Source: an uncultured Oscillospiraceae bacterium (GTDB lineage Bacteria > Bacillota > Clostridia > Oscillospirales > Ruminococcaceae). Taken from it: a DNA stretch of 64,000 nucleotides. Shown one piece after another: positions 27,216-35,592 of the stretch. Below the pieces are notes generated by a model. It ran no database searches. It saw nothing but the letters and a program-made list of their open reading frames with translations, and had not been told where the DNA came from. The DNA is taken from NCBI GenBank assembly GCA_934444765.1, contig CAKSDC010000006.1, positions 25,948 to 89,947 on the forward strand. Direction: 5' to 3'. How positions within the stretch are numbered: the first letter of the stretch is position 1; each line of letters begins with the position of its first letter. A program made the translations under genes and the position numbers.

Positions 27216-29306
27216 CTATATCCTTTTAAACTGTCTTTCCAAGTCTTTCTTACTCATAATGAACATTACAGGTCTACCATGTGGACAGTGTCTAATCTTA
27301 TCGTTGAATACCACCTGTTCCGCCAAAGATAACAACTCTTCATTGGAAGTAATATCGTTAGACTTAATAGCCGACTTACACGCTAAAGAGTGTACTATAT
27401 CATCTATTAAAGAAGTTTGAGGGTTCTTTTTATGACTTAGTATGTTATTAGCTATCTCCACTACAGAACTTTCTACGTCTTGTAGTTTTAGGATTTCTGG
27501 AACGGATAGCACTTTAACATAAGGTCTTTCGGAAAATCCAAACTGAAAACCTAACGACATAGATAGTGCAGTATCACTTTCCAACGCACTACACTGAGCC
27601 TCTGTAAGTAGTACGCCTATCGGGTCTAATAGTATCTGTCTATCGGTGTAAGTACTTTGAGACTTTAACTTTTCATAGATAATTCTTTCGTGTCCTGCGT
27701 GCTTATCTATTATTATAATATCGTCGTTATACTCTACAATGATGTAGTTTTTAAAGGCTTCACCAATCAACCTTAGATTGCCTCTAAATACAGGCTTTTT
27801 AGGTTTACAGACTACACCTATTCTATCTTTTTTAAGTACTTTAGGTTCTTGAGTAATAGTAGGAGTGATATTAGGTTCTGTAACTTTAGTATTATCACGT
27901 TCAACACTATCATTAGGAATTGTAGAGTTAGTACTGATAGTGTTTACTATCTCTTCCACGAATAGTCTTTTTACAGGTTTACAGTCGTCAACTGATATTT
28001 CAGGTTTATAAGTAGACATAGTATCTTCTGTAGTGGTAGGTTCGATAGTATCAGTAGTAGTAGGTTTGACGGTATCTAAGTCTTCATTGAATATAAAGTC
28101 ATCGGAACTATTTTCGATAGACTTAATATCTTCCTTTAAAGCAGAAGTATCGTCATCACCTTTGAATATATATGGATTTTTTTCTACACTACCGTTAATT
28201 ACTTCTTCAGGTTGGGGCAAATCGATATTAGGTAGATTAGGTTCTACATAGGTTTCTAAAGGAGTAGTTTTTTGTGTTAGTTTGGAGTTTTTAGTCTTAT
28301 TCAAATCGAAGTCATAGACCAAACCAGAGTTCATTAAAGCATTTTTTACTGCAAAGTATACCGAATTAAAGACTTCATTTTCGTTAGAAAATCTAACCTC
28401 TGCTTTGGTTGGGTGAATGTTCACGTCTACTCTTTCAGGAGGAACTTGTAACTTTAGTATGCAAGTTGGAAACTTATTGGTCATTATAGTATTACTATAA
28501 GCCTCTTCTAAAGCTGTAGATAACAACTCCGACTTAACCGACCTACCATTTACAAAGAATATCTGATACTGTCTATTGGACTTAGCATACAGAGGTTTAA
28601 CAGTATATCCATTTACTAATATATCCCCCTCTATATGTTCTACTGGAGTTAGGTCTTTAGCGAAAGTCTTGCCATATACAGAGTATACTGCCGAATACTG
28701 TTCACCGTCACCGAAAGTATTAAATTCAGTTCTGCCGTCACGAATGTAAGTAAATGCCACTTCTGGGTGGGATACTGCTAACCTTTTCATAATGTTGGAT
28801 ATAGCATTACCTTCTACCACGTCACGTTTCATAAACTTAGCCCTTACTGGAACGTTATAGAATAAGTCCCTTACTACTATAGTAGTGCCTTCTGGACAGC
28901 CCGTCTTTTCGTTTAAGGTTTCTTGACTGCCCTTAATCTTATAGTGAGTGCCATATAGTTCGTTACGAGTTTTAGTATACATTTCTATCTTAGATACCGC
29001 CGATACAGAAGCTAAAGCCTCACCACGAAAGCCTAAAGTCATAATTTTGTCTAAGTCTTTTTTAGTAGAAATTTTACTGGTAGCGTATCTTATAAACGCT
29101 TTAGGAACGTCCTCTTGAAGTATTCCGCTACCGTCATCAGTAATACGCATATATGAAGTTCCACCGTGTTTTATTTCCACGGTAATTCTTTTAGCGTTAG
29201 CATCTATAGAGTTTTCGACCAACTCTTTTATTACCGAAACTGGTCTTTCTACCACTTCGCCAGCCGATATTAACTCTGCAATCTGTTTAGGAAGTATGTT
29301 TATCAA
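27216..29306 (-). CDS. mutL: DNA mismatch repair protein MutL
   Basis: A 696-residue GHKL ATPase. N-terminal motifs are VVERPVSVIKELVENSIDA, ITDDGSGI and TLGFRGEALAS. A long acidic Thr/Ser/Glu linker spans about 345-500. The C-terminal domain has DKHAGHERIIYE, an endonuclease-type DQHA(x)2E(x)4E motif with Lys for Gln, then ACKSAIK and CPHGRPVMF. These mark it as the nicking type found in bacteria without MutH. It lies directly downstream of mutS. Confidence 0.96.
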   Translation of the reverse strand: MINILPKQIAELISAGEVVERPVSVIKELVENSIDANAKRITVEIKHGGTSYMRITDDGSGILQEDVPKAFIRYATSKISTKKDLDKIMTLGFRGEALASVSAVSKIEMYTKTRNELYGTHYKIKGSQETLNEKTGCPEGTTIVVRDLFYNVPVRAKFMKRDVVEGNAISNIMKRLAVSHPEVAFTYIRDGRTEFNTFGDGEQYSAVYSVYGKTFAKDLTPVEHIEGDILVNGYTVKPLYAKSNRQYQIFFVNGRSVKSELLSTALEEAYSNTIMTNKFPTCILKLQVPPERVDVNIHPTKAEVRFSNENEVFNSVYFAVKNALMNSGLVYDFDLNKTKNSKLTQKTTPLETYVEPNLPNIDLPQPEEVINGSVEKNPYIFKGDDDTSALKEDIKSIENSSDDFIFNEDLDTVKPTTTDTIEPTTTEDTMSTYKPEISVDDCKPVKRLFVEEIVNTISTNSTIPNDSVERDNTKVTEPNITPTITQEPKVLKKDRIGVVCKPKKPVFRGNLRLIGEAFKNYIIVEYNDDIIIIDKHAGHERIIYEKLKSQSTYTDRQILLDPIGVLLTEAQCSALESDTALSMSLGFQFGFSERPYVKVLSVPEILKLQDVESSVVEIANNILSHKKNPQTSLIDDIVHSLACKSAIKSNDITSNEELLSLAEQVVFNDKIRHCPHGRPVMFIMSKKDLERQFKRI

Positions 29307-29352
29307 AGTTTTTCCACTCCTTTCTGTAAGATACTACTTAAAAGATACGGAA

Positions 29353-31815
29353 TTAACTTTCCATATCCTTTAAGATATCCTTAGCCCTATCTATTACCAC
29401 TTGAGGTAGTCCTGCTAACTTACCTACTTCTATACCATAACTATCGTCTGCACCACCACGGACTATCTTTCTTAAAAATTTGATAGTATCGCCTTGCTTC
29501 TGAACTGCTACACTAAAGTTTTTAACTCCTTGTAGACTATCTTCTAAAGCTATGAGTTCATGATAGTGTGTTGCAAACAAAGTCTTACAGTGAATTTCTT
29601 TAGTAATATATTCCGAAACTGCTTGTGCTATGGATATTCCGTCAAAAGTAGAAGTACCTCTACCTACTTCGTCTAATACTATTAGACTATCCTTAGTAGC
29701 ATACTTTAGTATTTCAGCGACTTCACTCATTTCGACCATAAACGTTGACTGTCCAGCTGAAAGGTCATCGGATGCACCTACACGAGTGAATATTCTATCC
29801 ACTACTGAAATGCTTGCAGACTTACAAGGTACAAAGCTACCTATTTGTGCCATAAGTGTGATTAACGCCGTCTGCCTCATGTAAGTGGACTTACCAGCCA
29901 TATTAGGTCCAGTAATGATAGCCGTTCTACAGTCTTGACAGTCTATGTGTGTATCGTTAGGAACGAATACGTCGCTATCCATCATAAGCTCGACTACTGG
30001 GTGTCTACCGTCTTTGATATCTATTATACCGTCGTTAGTGATAGTAGGTCTAACGTATCCATTTTTCAAGGCTACATCTGTAAACGAACACAACATATCT
30101 AACACTGCTACGGCTGAAGAAGTCTCTTGAGACTTAGCTAAACTTTTAGCGACTTCATTTCTAACGTTAGTGAATAGTTCATACTCTAAGTTTAAGGCTC
30201 TGTCTTTAGCAGATAGTATAGTATTTTCGGTAGTCTTTAGTTCTTCAGTTATGAACCTTTCCGCATTGGTTAGAGTTTGTTTTCTGACATACTCTTTAGG
30301 TACTAAGTTATAGTAAGATTTGGTGACTTCTATATAGTAGCCAAACACTCTGTTATAGCCTATCTTTAGATTTTTAATACCCGTTTTAGCCTTTTCGGAA
30401 AGTTCTATCTTTTCTATTATAGAGTGTCCATTGTGCATAACGTTTCTAAGTTCGTCAAGTTCTGGACTGAACCCAGCCTTTATGACGTTTTCGTCTTTAG
30501 CGGATACTGGAGGTTCATCTGTAATAGCACTCTCTATTAAGTTAGATACTTCATCTAAAGAAGATATATCACTTTGTAGTTGTGCTAACAGTGTAGAGTA
30601 TGGAGCTACTCTGTTTAGCAACTCTTTTATTGTGGGCATCTGTAACGCCGATTGAGATAGTGCTTTTAAGTCTCTCGGATTAGCAGACTTATATACCACC
30701 TTACCCATTAGACGTTCTATATCACTAACTTGAGATAGAATATCTTTTAACTCCATTAAGACTATAGAGTTTCTTTTTAATACTTCCACTGCGTCAAGTC
30801 TGTTATCTATATCCTGTTTGTTAATTAAAGGACGTTCTATAGTAGACTTTAATAGTCTTCTTCCCATAGCAGTACTGGTTTTATCAAGAACCCATAATAA
30901 AGAACCTCTCTTTTCTTTATTTCTAATAGTTTCTATAAGTTCAAGATTTCTTCTTGCGGTATAGTCTAATTCCATATAGTCGTTATCGTTAATAGTCTTG
31001 ATAGTAGTAAATCTACCCATTAGCGACTTTTGAGTTTCTGCTATGTAGTCGAACATACCACATATAGCGTACTCTTTTAGAGTAGGATATTTAAAGTTTA
31101 CATTAGTAACCTCTTGACTAAATTGAGATACTACTTGCATATACTTTTTAGAAGGTTCAAAGCAAGCAGATACTCTAAAAGTTAGTATCGCATTAGTTTT
31201 AATCTTTATATAGTCGACTACAGACTTCATCTTTAAAAACTCATTAGTGCATACTATTTCTGCTGGGTTATACTGCGATAGTAAGTTTATAATGCTATCC
31301 TGATAGTCTTTCCCGAACTTTTCGGATACTAACACTTCACCTGTAGAGATATCGGAAAAACATATACCACACCTTTTACTATCTATATCCACATAAGCTG
31401 AACATAAGTAGTTATTAGAACTTTCGTCTAACATAGTAGTTTCAGTAATAGTACCAGGGGTGACTATCTTTATAATGTCACGTTCCACCAAACCTTTAGA
31501 CAGTGCAGGGTCGGTAAGTTGTTCACAAACGGCTACTTTATAGCCTAACTCTACTAATCTTTTAATATATATATCACTACTATGATGTGGCACACCACAC
31601 ATAGGCGCTCTTTCACCAAGACCGCAGTCTTTACCAGTTAGAGTAAGTTCTAACGCTTTAGAAACCTCTAAAGCGTCAGAGAAAAACATTTCGTAGAAGT
31701 CGCCTACTCTAAAGAACACAATATGTTCAGGATACTGTTCTTTAATGGTAATATACTGTCTCATCATAGGAGATATCTTTTTATTATTCTTAAGTTCTGT
31801 TAAGTTGTATTCCAT
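29353..31815 (-). CDS. mutS: DNA mismatch repair protein MutS
   Basis: About 820 residues. The mismatch-binding motif FFRVGDFYEMF is near residue 35. Clamp and lever domains are in the middle. The ATPase has Walker A ITGPNMAGKSTYMRQ, Walker B LIVLDEVGRGTSTFDG and the signature LSAGQSTFMVEMSE. I prefer the ATG at 31815, 10 bp after AGGTGAG, over a GTG at 31830 that is part of that ribosome site. It follows the YlbF-type gene and precedes mutL. Confidence 0.97.
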   Translation of the reverse strand: MEYNLTELKNNKKISPMMRQYITIKEQYPEHIVFFRVGDFYEMFFSDALEVSKALELTLTGKDCGLGERAPMCGVPHHSSDIYIKRLVELGYKVAVCEQLTDPALSKGLVERDIIKIVTPGTITETTMLDESSNNYLCSAYVDIDSKRCGICFSDISTGEVLVSEKFGKDYQDSIINLLSQYNPAEIVCTNEFLKMKSVVDYIKIKTNAILTFRVSACFEPSKKYMQVVSQFSQEVTNVNFKYPTLKEYAICGMFDYIAETQKSLMGRFTTIKTINDNDYMELDYTARRNLELIETIRNKEKRGSLLWVLDKTSTAMGRRLLKSTIERPLINKQDIDNRLDAVEVLKRNSIVLMELKDILSQVSDIERLMGKVVYKSANPRDLKALSQSALQMPTIKELLNRVAPYSTLLAQLQSDISSLDEVSNLIESAITDEPPVSAKDENVIKAGFSPELDELRNVMHNGHSIIEKIELSEKAKTGIKNLKIGYNRVFGYYIEVTKSYYNLVPKEYVRKQTLTNAERFITEELKTTENTILSAKDRALNLEYELFTNVRNEVAKSLAKSQETSSAVAVLDMLCSFTDVALKNGYVRPTITNDGIIDIKDGRHPVVELMMDSDVFVPNDTHIDCQDCRTAIITGPNMAGKSTYMRQTALITLMAQIGSFVPCKSASISVVDRIFTRVGASDDLSAGQSTFMVEMSEVAEILKYATKDSLIVLDEVGRGTSTFDGISIAQAVSEYITKEIHCKTLFATHYHELIALEDSLQGVKNFSVAVQKQGDTIKFLRKIVRGGADDSYGIEVGKLAGLPQVVIDRAKDILKDMES

Positions 31816-31839
31816 AGTATAGTAACTCACCTATCAATA

Positions 31840-32244
31840 TTAGTGACAACCGCCACAAGTAGAACAGCTACCTGTACAAGACTGTGTACTACAAGTTTCT
31901 GGGTCATCACCATTAGCACTTGCCGTAAGTATAGTAGTAACTGCGTTCATCATAGCGTTCATAAGATTTTGAGCCTCATTAAAAGCTATCATATTTTCGT
32001 TAGCCATAACTTTAGAATAGGTATCTTTAATCTTTTGGTCTAAGTCGGTTAGCTTTTCGCCGTCCTTGTCGTCTTTAGACATTTCGGTATTTAGTTGTAC
32101 TCTGTACATATTAAAATCTTGAATTAACGCTTGAAGTGTTTCGTCAGCGTCTGCCTTTTCCTTGCAGATATTATAGTTAATATATCTGTCGTCTTCTTGA
32201 ATTAGTTTGCCTAAGTCTCTTGCCATTCTTTCAATCTTATCCAT
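31840..32244 (-). CDS. YlbF/YmcA-family protein with a C-terminal cysteine cluster
   Basis: A 134-residue helical protein of the Com_YlbF (DUF964) family: residues 1-110 hold the antiparallel helices (ARDLGKLIQEDDRYINYN, ALIQDFNMYRVQLN, AQNLMNAMMNAV). The last 17 residues carry five cysteines (C118, C123, C127, C130, C133) and a final His. In Bacillus, YlbF/YmcA (RicF/RicA) act with YaaT in RNA processing and development, and that complex binds iron-sulfur clusters. The cysteine tail here could bind a cluster or zinc. It is the gene just before mutS. Confidence 0.8.
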   Translation of the reverse strand: MDKIERMARDLGKLIQEDDRYINYNICKEKADADETLQALIQDFNMYRVQLNTEMSKDDKDGEKLTDLDQKIKDTYSKVMANENMIAFNEAQNLMNAMMNAVTTILTASANGDDPETCSTQSCTGSCSTCGGCH

Positions 32245-32298
32245 GATAAAAACTCCTTTACGATAGTATTAATTATAAGTTTACAGACGTAATCCAAA

Positions 32299-32766
32299 CT
32301 AATGGATACACAGTCTATTTTCTATACTTAGTATTAGCTTTTGTAACTGTGGAGCGACTATTCCACATAGTACTTTTTGTAGTCTGTTATACTCCACACT
32401 GTTAGATATTAAACTTCCGTTGTACCTGTAGCCTTTTCCGTTATCGAAAATAGTAACGTAGCTACTTAAAGAGTTATACTCGGTACAAGATAGTTCAGGA
32501 TTATTAAAATAGTCTACTTTGCATACACTATCCACCAGTAGTTCCATATCTTTAGTAGATATAGTGTATATCAAGTTAGCTTTTTGAAGTGTTTCCCAAT
32601 AGTACTTTTCGGAAACGCTCTTTATTCTGTCGGATACTATTAATCTTATAATGCAAGTACCGTCTTTAAAGATGTTAAGTAGATAACCACAGATGTCCTT
32701 ATGTATAGTATTTATACTATTACTTTTGTATTCCAAAAGAAAGTCGGTAACTTTAAAACGTACCAT
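32299..32766 (-). CDS. Uncharacterised protein between miaB and the ylbF-type gene
   Basis: A 155-residue protein I do not recognise. It has no signal peptide or membrane segment. Composition is mixed alpha/beta, with repeated hydrophobic strands (DGTCIIRLIVSDRI, YVTIFDNGKGYRY). The C-terminal helix KVLCGIVAPQLQKLILSIEN is hydrophobic. A GTG start at 32778 is equally possible; neither start has a strong ribosome site, and the stop of miaB is 3 bp upstream, so translational coupling is likely. Being within the miaB-mutS operon suggests a housekeeping role, but no function can be named. Confidence 0.6.
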   Translation of the reverse strand: MVRFKVTDFLLEYKSNSINTIHKDICGYLLNIFKDGTCIIRLIVSDRIKSVSEKYYWETLQKANLIYTISTKDMELLVDSVCKVDYFNNPELSCTEYNSLSSYVTIFDNGKGYRYNGSLISNSVEYNRLQKVLCGIVAPQLQKLILSIENRLCIH

Positions 32767-32780
32767 ATACACACCCACTG

Positions 32781-34145
32781 CTATACTAACTCGCCGAATA
32801 CCGACCAGTTTCTCGATTGAGTAACTTTAACTTCCACAAAAGTTCCTATTAAAGACTTATCACCTTTAAATTCAACTATGATGTATTCGCTACTCTTACC
32901 AGTTAATAGACCTTCCGTCTTACCTTCACCGCTTACTAACACCCTAAGGGTACGACCGATAAATCTTTTATAGTTGCGGTCGGTAATCTCTCTTTGGACT
33001 GCTAATAGTTCTCTCATACGAAGTCCTTTAACACTTTCGGGAGTATGGTCTTCTATTAAAGAAGCCTTAGTACCGCTACGTTTAGAATAGATAAACGAGT
33101 ATATGTTATCATACTCTACCCTTTTAATTAAGTCCAAAGTATCTTTAAAGTCTTGGTCTGTTTCGTTAGGAAAACCGAGTAGAATATCGGTAGTAAACGA
33201 AAAGTCGCTACACTTAGAACGTGCATAGTCTATCGTTTCAAGATACTTTTCTACAGTATAACGACGGTTCATCTGCTTTAGTACTGAATTACTACCACTT
33301 TGTACTGGTAGGTGAAGATGTTTTCCCACCTTAGGACATTCAAATATAGTATCTATCAATTCTTTGGTAGCGTCTTTAGGGTGAGATGACATAAATCTAA
33401 CTATAAAGTCACCGTCTAAAGCGTCTATCTTTCTAAGCAGTTCGGGGAAAGATACACCGTCTGATAGGTCGTTACCATAAGAGTTTACATTTTGACCTAA
33501 TAGCATAATCTCTTTATAGCCACTATCCACTAAAGTTTTCACCTCAGATAGAATAGCGTCAGCACTTCTGGAACGTTCTCTACCCCTAACGTAAGGCACT
33601 ATACAGTAGGTACAAAAGTTATTACAACCGTACATTATAGGTACTGAGGCGAATACTTGACTATCTCTTACTTGGGCAATATTTTCTGTAATCTTATTGC
33701 CATAGTCTGTAATGTCGAATGCGTGCTTTTGACCTTTTAATATCTTATATACTAACTGTGGCAACTTATCCATAGCAGTAGTGCCGAATATCAAGTCTAC
33801 ATATGGATAGTTTTGTTTAACCTTATCGCATACGTGTTGTTGTTGAGCCATACAACCACTTAAACCTATAATCAAATTAGGATTTATACGCTTATACTTT
33901 TTAATAGCACCTATGTTACCATATACACGGTCTTCGGCATTCTCTCTAACGGCACAAGTATTGAATATTATAACGTCGGCATCTTCTACCGAATTAGTTA
34001 GACCGTAACCCATTTGAGCTAATAGTCCCTTTATCTTTTCGCCGTCGGAAAAGTTCAGCTGACAACCAAAACTATGAACGTATGCCATATACTGTCTATC
34101 TTTAGAAGTTATTATTTCTTTAACCTTTAGAATATACTCTTGCAT
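32781..34145 (-). CDS. miaB: tRNA-2-methylthio-N6-dimethylallyladenosine synthase
   Basis: A 454-residue radical-SAM methylthiotransferase. UPF0004 domain cysteines are C28, C64 and C98 (FGCQLN, FNTCAVRENA, LSGCMAQQ). The radical-SAM cluster motif is C174-NNF-C178-TY-C181. A C-terminal TRAM domain covers about 385-450. It methylthiolates i6A37 made by MiaA, whose gene is in the same block. It is the first gene of the long minus-strand operon and has its own promoter. Confidence 0.96.
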   Translation of the reverse strand: MQEYILKVKEIITSKDRQYMAYVHSFGCQLNFSDGEKIKGLLAQMGYGLTNSVEDADVIIFNTCAVRENAEDRVYGNIGAIKKYKRINPNLIIGLSGCMAQQQHVCDKVKQNYPYVDLIFGTTAMDKLPQLVYKILKGQKHAFDITDYGNKITENIAQVRDSQVFASVPIMYGCNNFCTYCIVPYVRGRERSRSADAILSEVKTLVDSGYKEIMLLGQNVNSYGNDLSDGVSFPELLRKIDALDGDFIVRFMSSHPKDATKELIDTIFECPKVGKHLHLPVQSGSNSVLKQMNRRYTVEKYLETIDYARSKCSDFSFTTDILLGFPNETDQDFKDTLDLIKRVEYDNIYSFIYSKRSGTKASLIEDHTPESVKGLRMRELLAVQREITDRNYKRFIGRTLRVLVSGEGKTEGLLTGKSSEYIIVEFKGDKSLIGTFVEVKVTQSRNWSVFGELV

Positions 34146-34183
34146 GAATATTGTAATCCTTTCAAATAATCGATACGTATTTT

Positions 34184-34212
34184 ATTATAACATATTCGCT
34201 TAACTTTTACAA
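34184..34212 (-). promoter_or_regulatory. Promoter of the miaB-mutS block
   Basis: On the minus strand, TTGTAA (34207-34212) and TATAAT (34184-34189) have a 17-bp spacer. Confidence 0.7.
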
Positions 34213-34245
34213 CTTTTTTTTAGTCTACTATTAAAGAATTTTTTG

Positions 34246-34274
34246 TTGACTTTTAGTCTAATATATACTAAAAT
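34246..34274 (+). promoter_or_regulatory. Promoter of the 34304 lipoprotein gene
   Basis: TTGACT (34246-34251) and TAAAAT (34269-34274) have a 17-bp spacer. The -10 region lies inside a perfect 22-bp palindrome. Confidence 0.75.
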
Positions 34275-34283
34275 TAGTATATA
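34262..34283. promoter_or_regulatory. 22-bp palindrome over the -10 region (candidate operator)
   Basis: TATATACTAA, two A, then TTAGTATATA: a perfect 10+2+10 palindrome covering the -10 box and the likely transcription start. This position would allow a dimeric repressor to block the promoter. Confidence 0.5.
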
Positions 34284-34303
34284 CATACGAAAGGATTTTT
34301 TAT

Positions 34304-34861
34304 ATGAAAAAGATACTATCTTTAACTACTACTATAGTACTACTGCTTGGACTTACTGCTTGTAACGACGTTGAAAGTTCGGAATATAATCAAACCGTGG
34401 CAGACGCTACTCGTAGTATGCTTACGGACTACTATCAGGGTATGAGAACCGCTGACTTTGACTTAACCTTTTCAAACTTCCCTCAATTCTACCGTGACAC
34501 CATAGCGGACGAACTTGAATATTATGACGGTACTGAAGATGAATATATATCCGAAAATAACGCCTCTTGGTATGAAGAAAACTATGGTGAAGACGCTACT
34601 ATTTCAATAGAAGTCACCAATACTGAACTTATGAAAAGTTCGGTAACTAAAAAGTATAACAAACTATTAGCATCACTCTATCAAGTCAACGGTACTACTA
34701 TAGATACTGTATATACCGTAGACGTAGATAAGACTATCTCAGGTTCTACCGCTACAGATACCATTCAGGAAGAATGGACTATATTAGAGATAGACAGTCA
34801 ATACTACCTATACGATACCTACTTTGAAGATATAGCTAATGCTAACACTTCTCAACAGTAA
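34304..34861 (+). CDS. Uncharacterised lipoprotein
   Basis: A 185-residue protein. The signal peptide ends in the lipobox LGLTAC with lipidated C20. The mature part is acidic and rich in Thr, Tyr, Asp and Glu, with ADATRSMLTDYYQGMRTADF and a C-terminal beta-rich EEWTILEIDSQYYLYDTYF that resembles small NTF2-like extracellular domains; this is only an impression. AAAGGA precedes the start. A Fur-family regulator gene follows 86 bp downstream but has its own promoter. Function unknown. Confidence 0.75.
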   Translation: MKKILSLTTTIVLLLGLTACNDVESSEYNQTVADATRSMLTDYYQGMRTADFDLTFSNFPQFYRDTIADELEYYDGTEDEYISENNASWYEENYGEDATISIEVTNTELMKSSVTKKYNKLLASLYQVNGTTIDTVYTVDVDKTISGSTATDTIQEEWTILEIDSQYYLYDTYFEDIANANTSQQ

Positions 34862-34870
34862 CTACCATAC

Positions 34871-34899
34871 TTGACAAACTATTAAAAATGTTCTATACT
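34871..34899 (+). promoter_or_regulatory. Promoter of the Fur-family gene
   Basis: TTGACA (34871-34876) and TATACT (34894-34899) have a 17-bp spacer. Confidence 0.8.
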
Positions 34900-34947
34900 A
34901 TTAAATTGATTGATACCAATACTTTACTATGTTAGGAGGGCATCGCT

Positions 34948-35352
34948 TTGGAAAATAAAGGCTACAAAACTAAACAACGTGAAATTATCCTTAAATTTTT
35001 ACAGGAAAACTCTAATACACACATCAACGCCGATGAACTCTCAGAACACCTAAAAGCTAACGGAAACCCAGTAGGTAAGTCTACAATATACCGCTATCTT
35101 GACAGACTATGTTCCGAAAACATAGTTAGAAAGTTTATATCCCCAGACGGAAAAAGTTCTTGTTATCAACTAATACAGAATAACGCTTGCCACTATCACT
35201 ATCACTTTAAGTGTCTATCTTGCGGAAGACTATTCCACATACAGTGTGAAGAGTTAAGCAACGTTTCGGAACACATACTAAAAGAACATCACTTCAAAAT
35301 AGACCTATCACAAACTATAATATATGGCTACTGTGAACAGTGCGACAAATAA
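34948..35352 (+). CDS. Fur-family metal-dependent transcriptional regulator
   Basis: A 134-residue protein starting at TTG, preceded by GGAGGG. A winged-helix domain (about 5-70) contains GKSTIYRYLDRL. A dimer/metal domain follows with His-rich ACHYHYHFKCLSCG. Two CxxC pairs, C89/C92 and C129/C132, would bind structural zinc. The family includes Fur (iron), Zur (zinc) and PerR (peroxide). The HYHYH run and double CxxC look Zur- or Fur-like, but the metal cannot be decided from sequence. No classical Fur box was found nearby. Confidence 0.9.
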   Translation: MENKGYKTKQREIILKFLQENSNTHINADELSEHLKANGNPVGKSTIYRYLDRLCSENIVRKFISPDGKSSCYQLIQNNACHYHYHFKCLSCGRLFHIQCEELSNVSEHILKEHHFKIDLSQTIIYGYCEQCDK

Positions 35353-35385
35353 AAAGGAACGTTATCTTTTAACGTTCCTTTTTTA
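35351..35385 (+). terminator. Strong intrinsic terminator of the Fur-family gene
   Basis: A perfect 13-bp stem (35351-35363 with 35371-35383) with a 7-nt loop. The T-run forms the end of the stem and continues. Confidence 0.93.
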
Positions 35386-35476
35386 TGAAGATACTTCTAA
35401 AAGCCGTCTTAATCCATGTATAGAACCAATCTTGAGTAATTCCACCATGAATAGACGTAGCTTCCCATTAATAGTA

Positions 35477-35520
35477 CAAAAAAAGAGTGCCATAACATAC
35501 AACGCTTGTTAGACACTCTT
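35477..35520 (-). terminator. Intrinsic terminator of ilvD
   Basis: On the minus strand, a stem AAGAGTG/CACTCTT (35514-35520 with 35483-35489), extended by TAACA pairing inside, is followed by seven T. It lies 73 bp after the ilvD stop. Confidence 0.8.
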
Positions 35521-35592
35521 AATATACGATTACTATATCAAAGAATATTTAGAAAGTCAATAGTAGTTACTTCCATATTCAATACGTTTTAA

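Noticed and set aside
34262..34283. Fur or PerR box at the palindrome
   Set aside because: The spacing and bases do not match GATAATGATAATCATTATC or TTATAATTATTATAA well enough; kept as an unnamed operator candidate.
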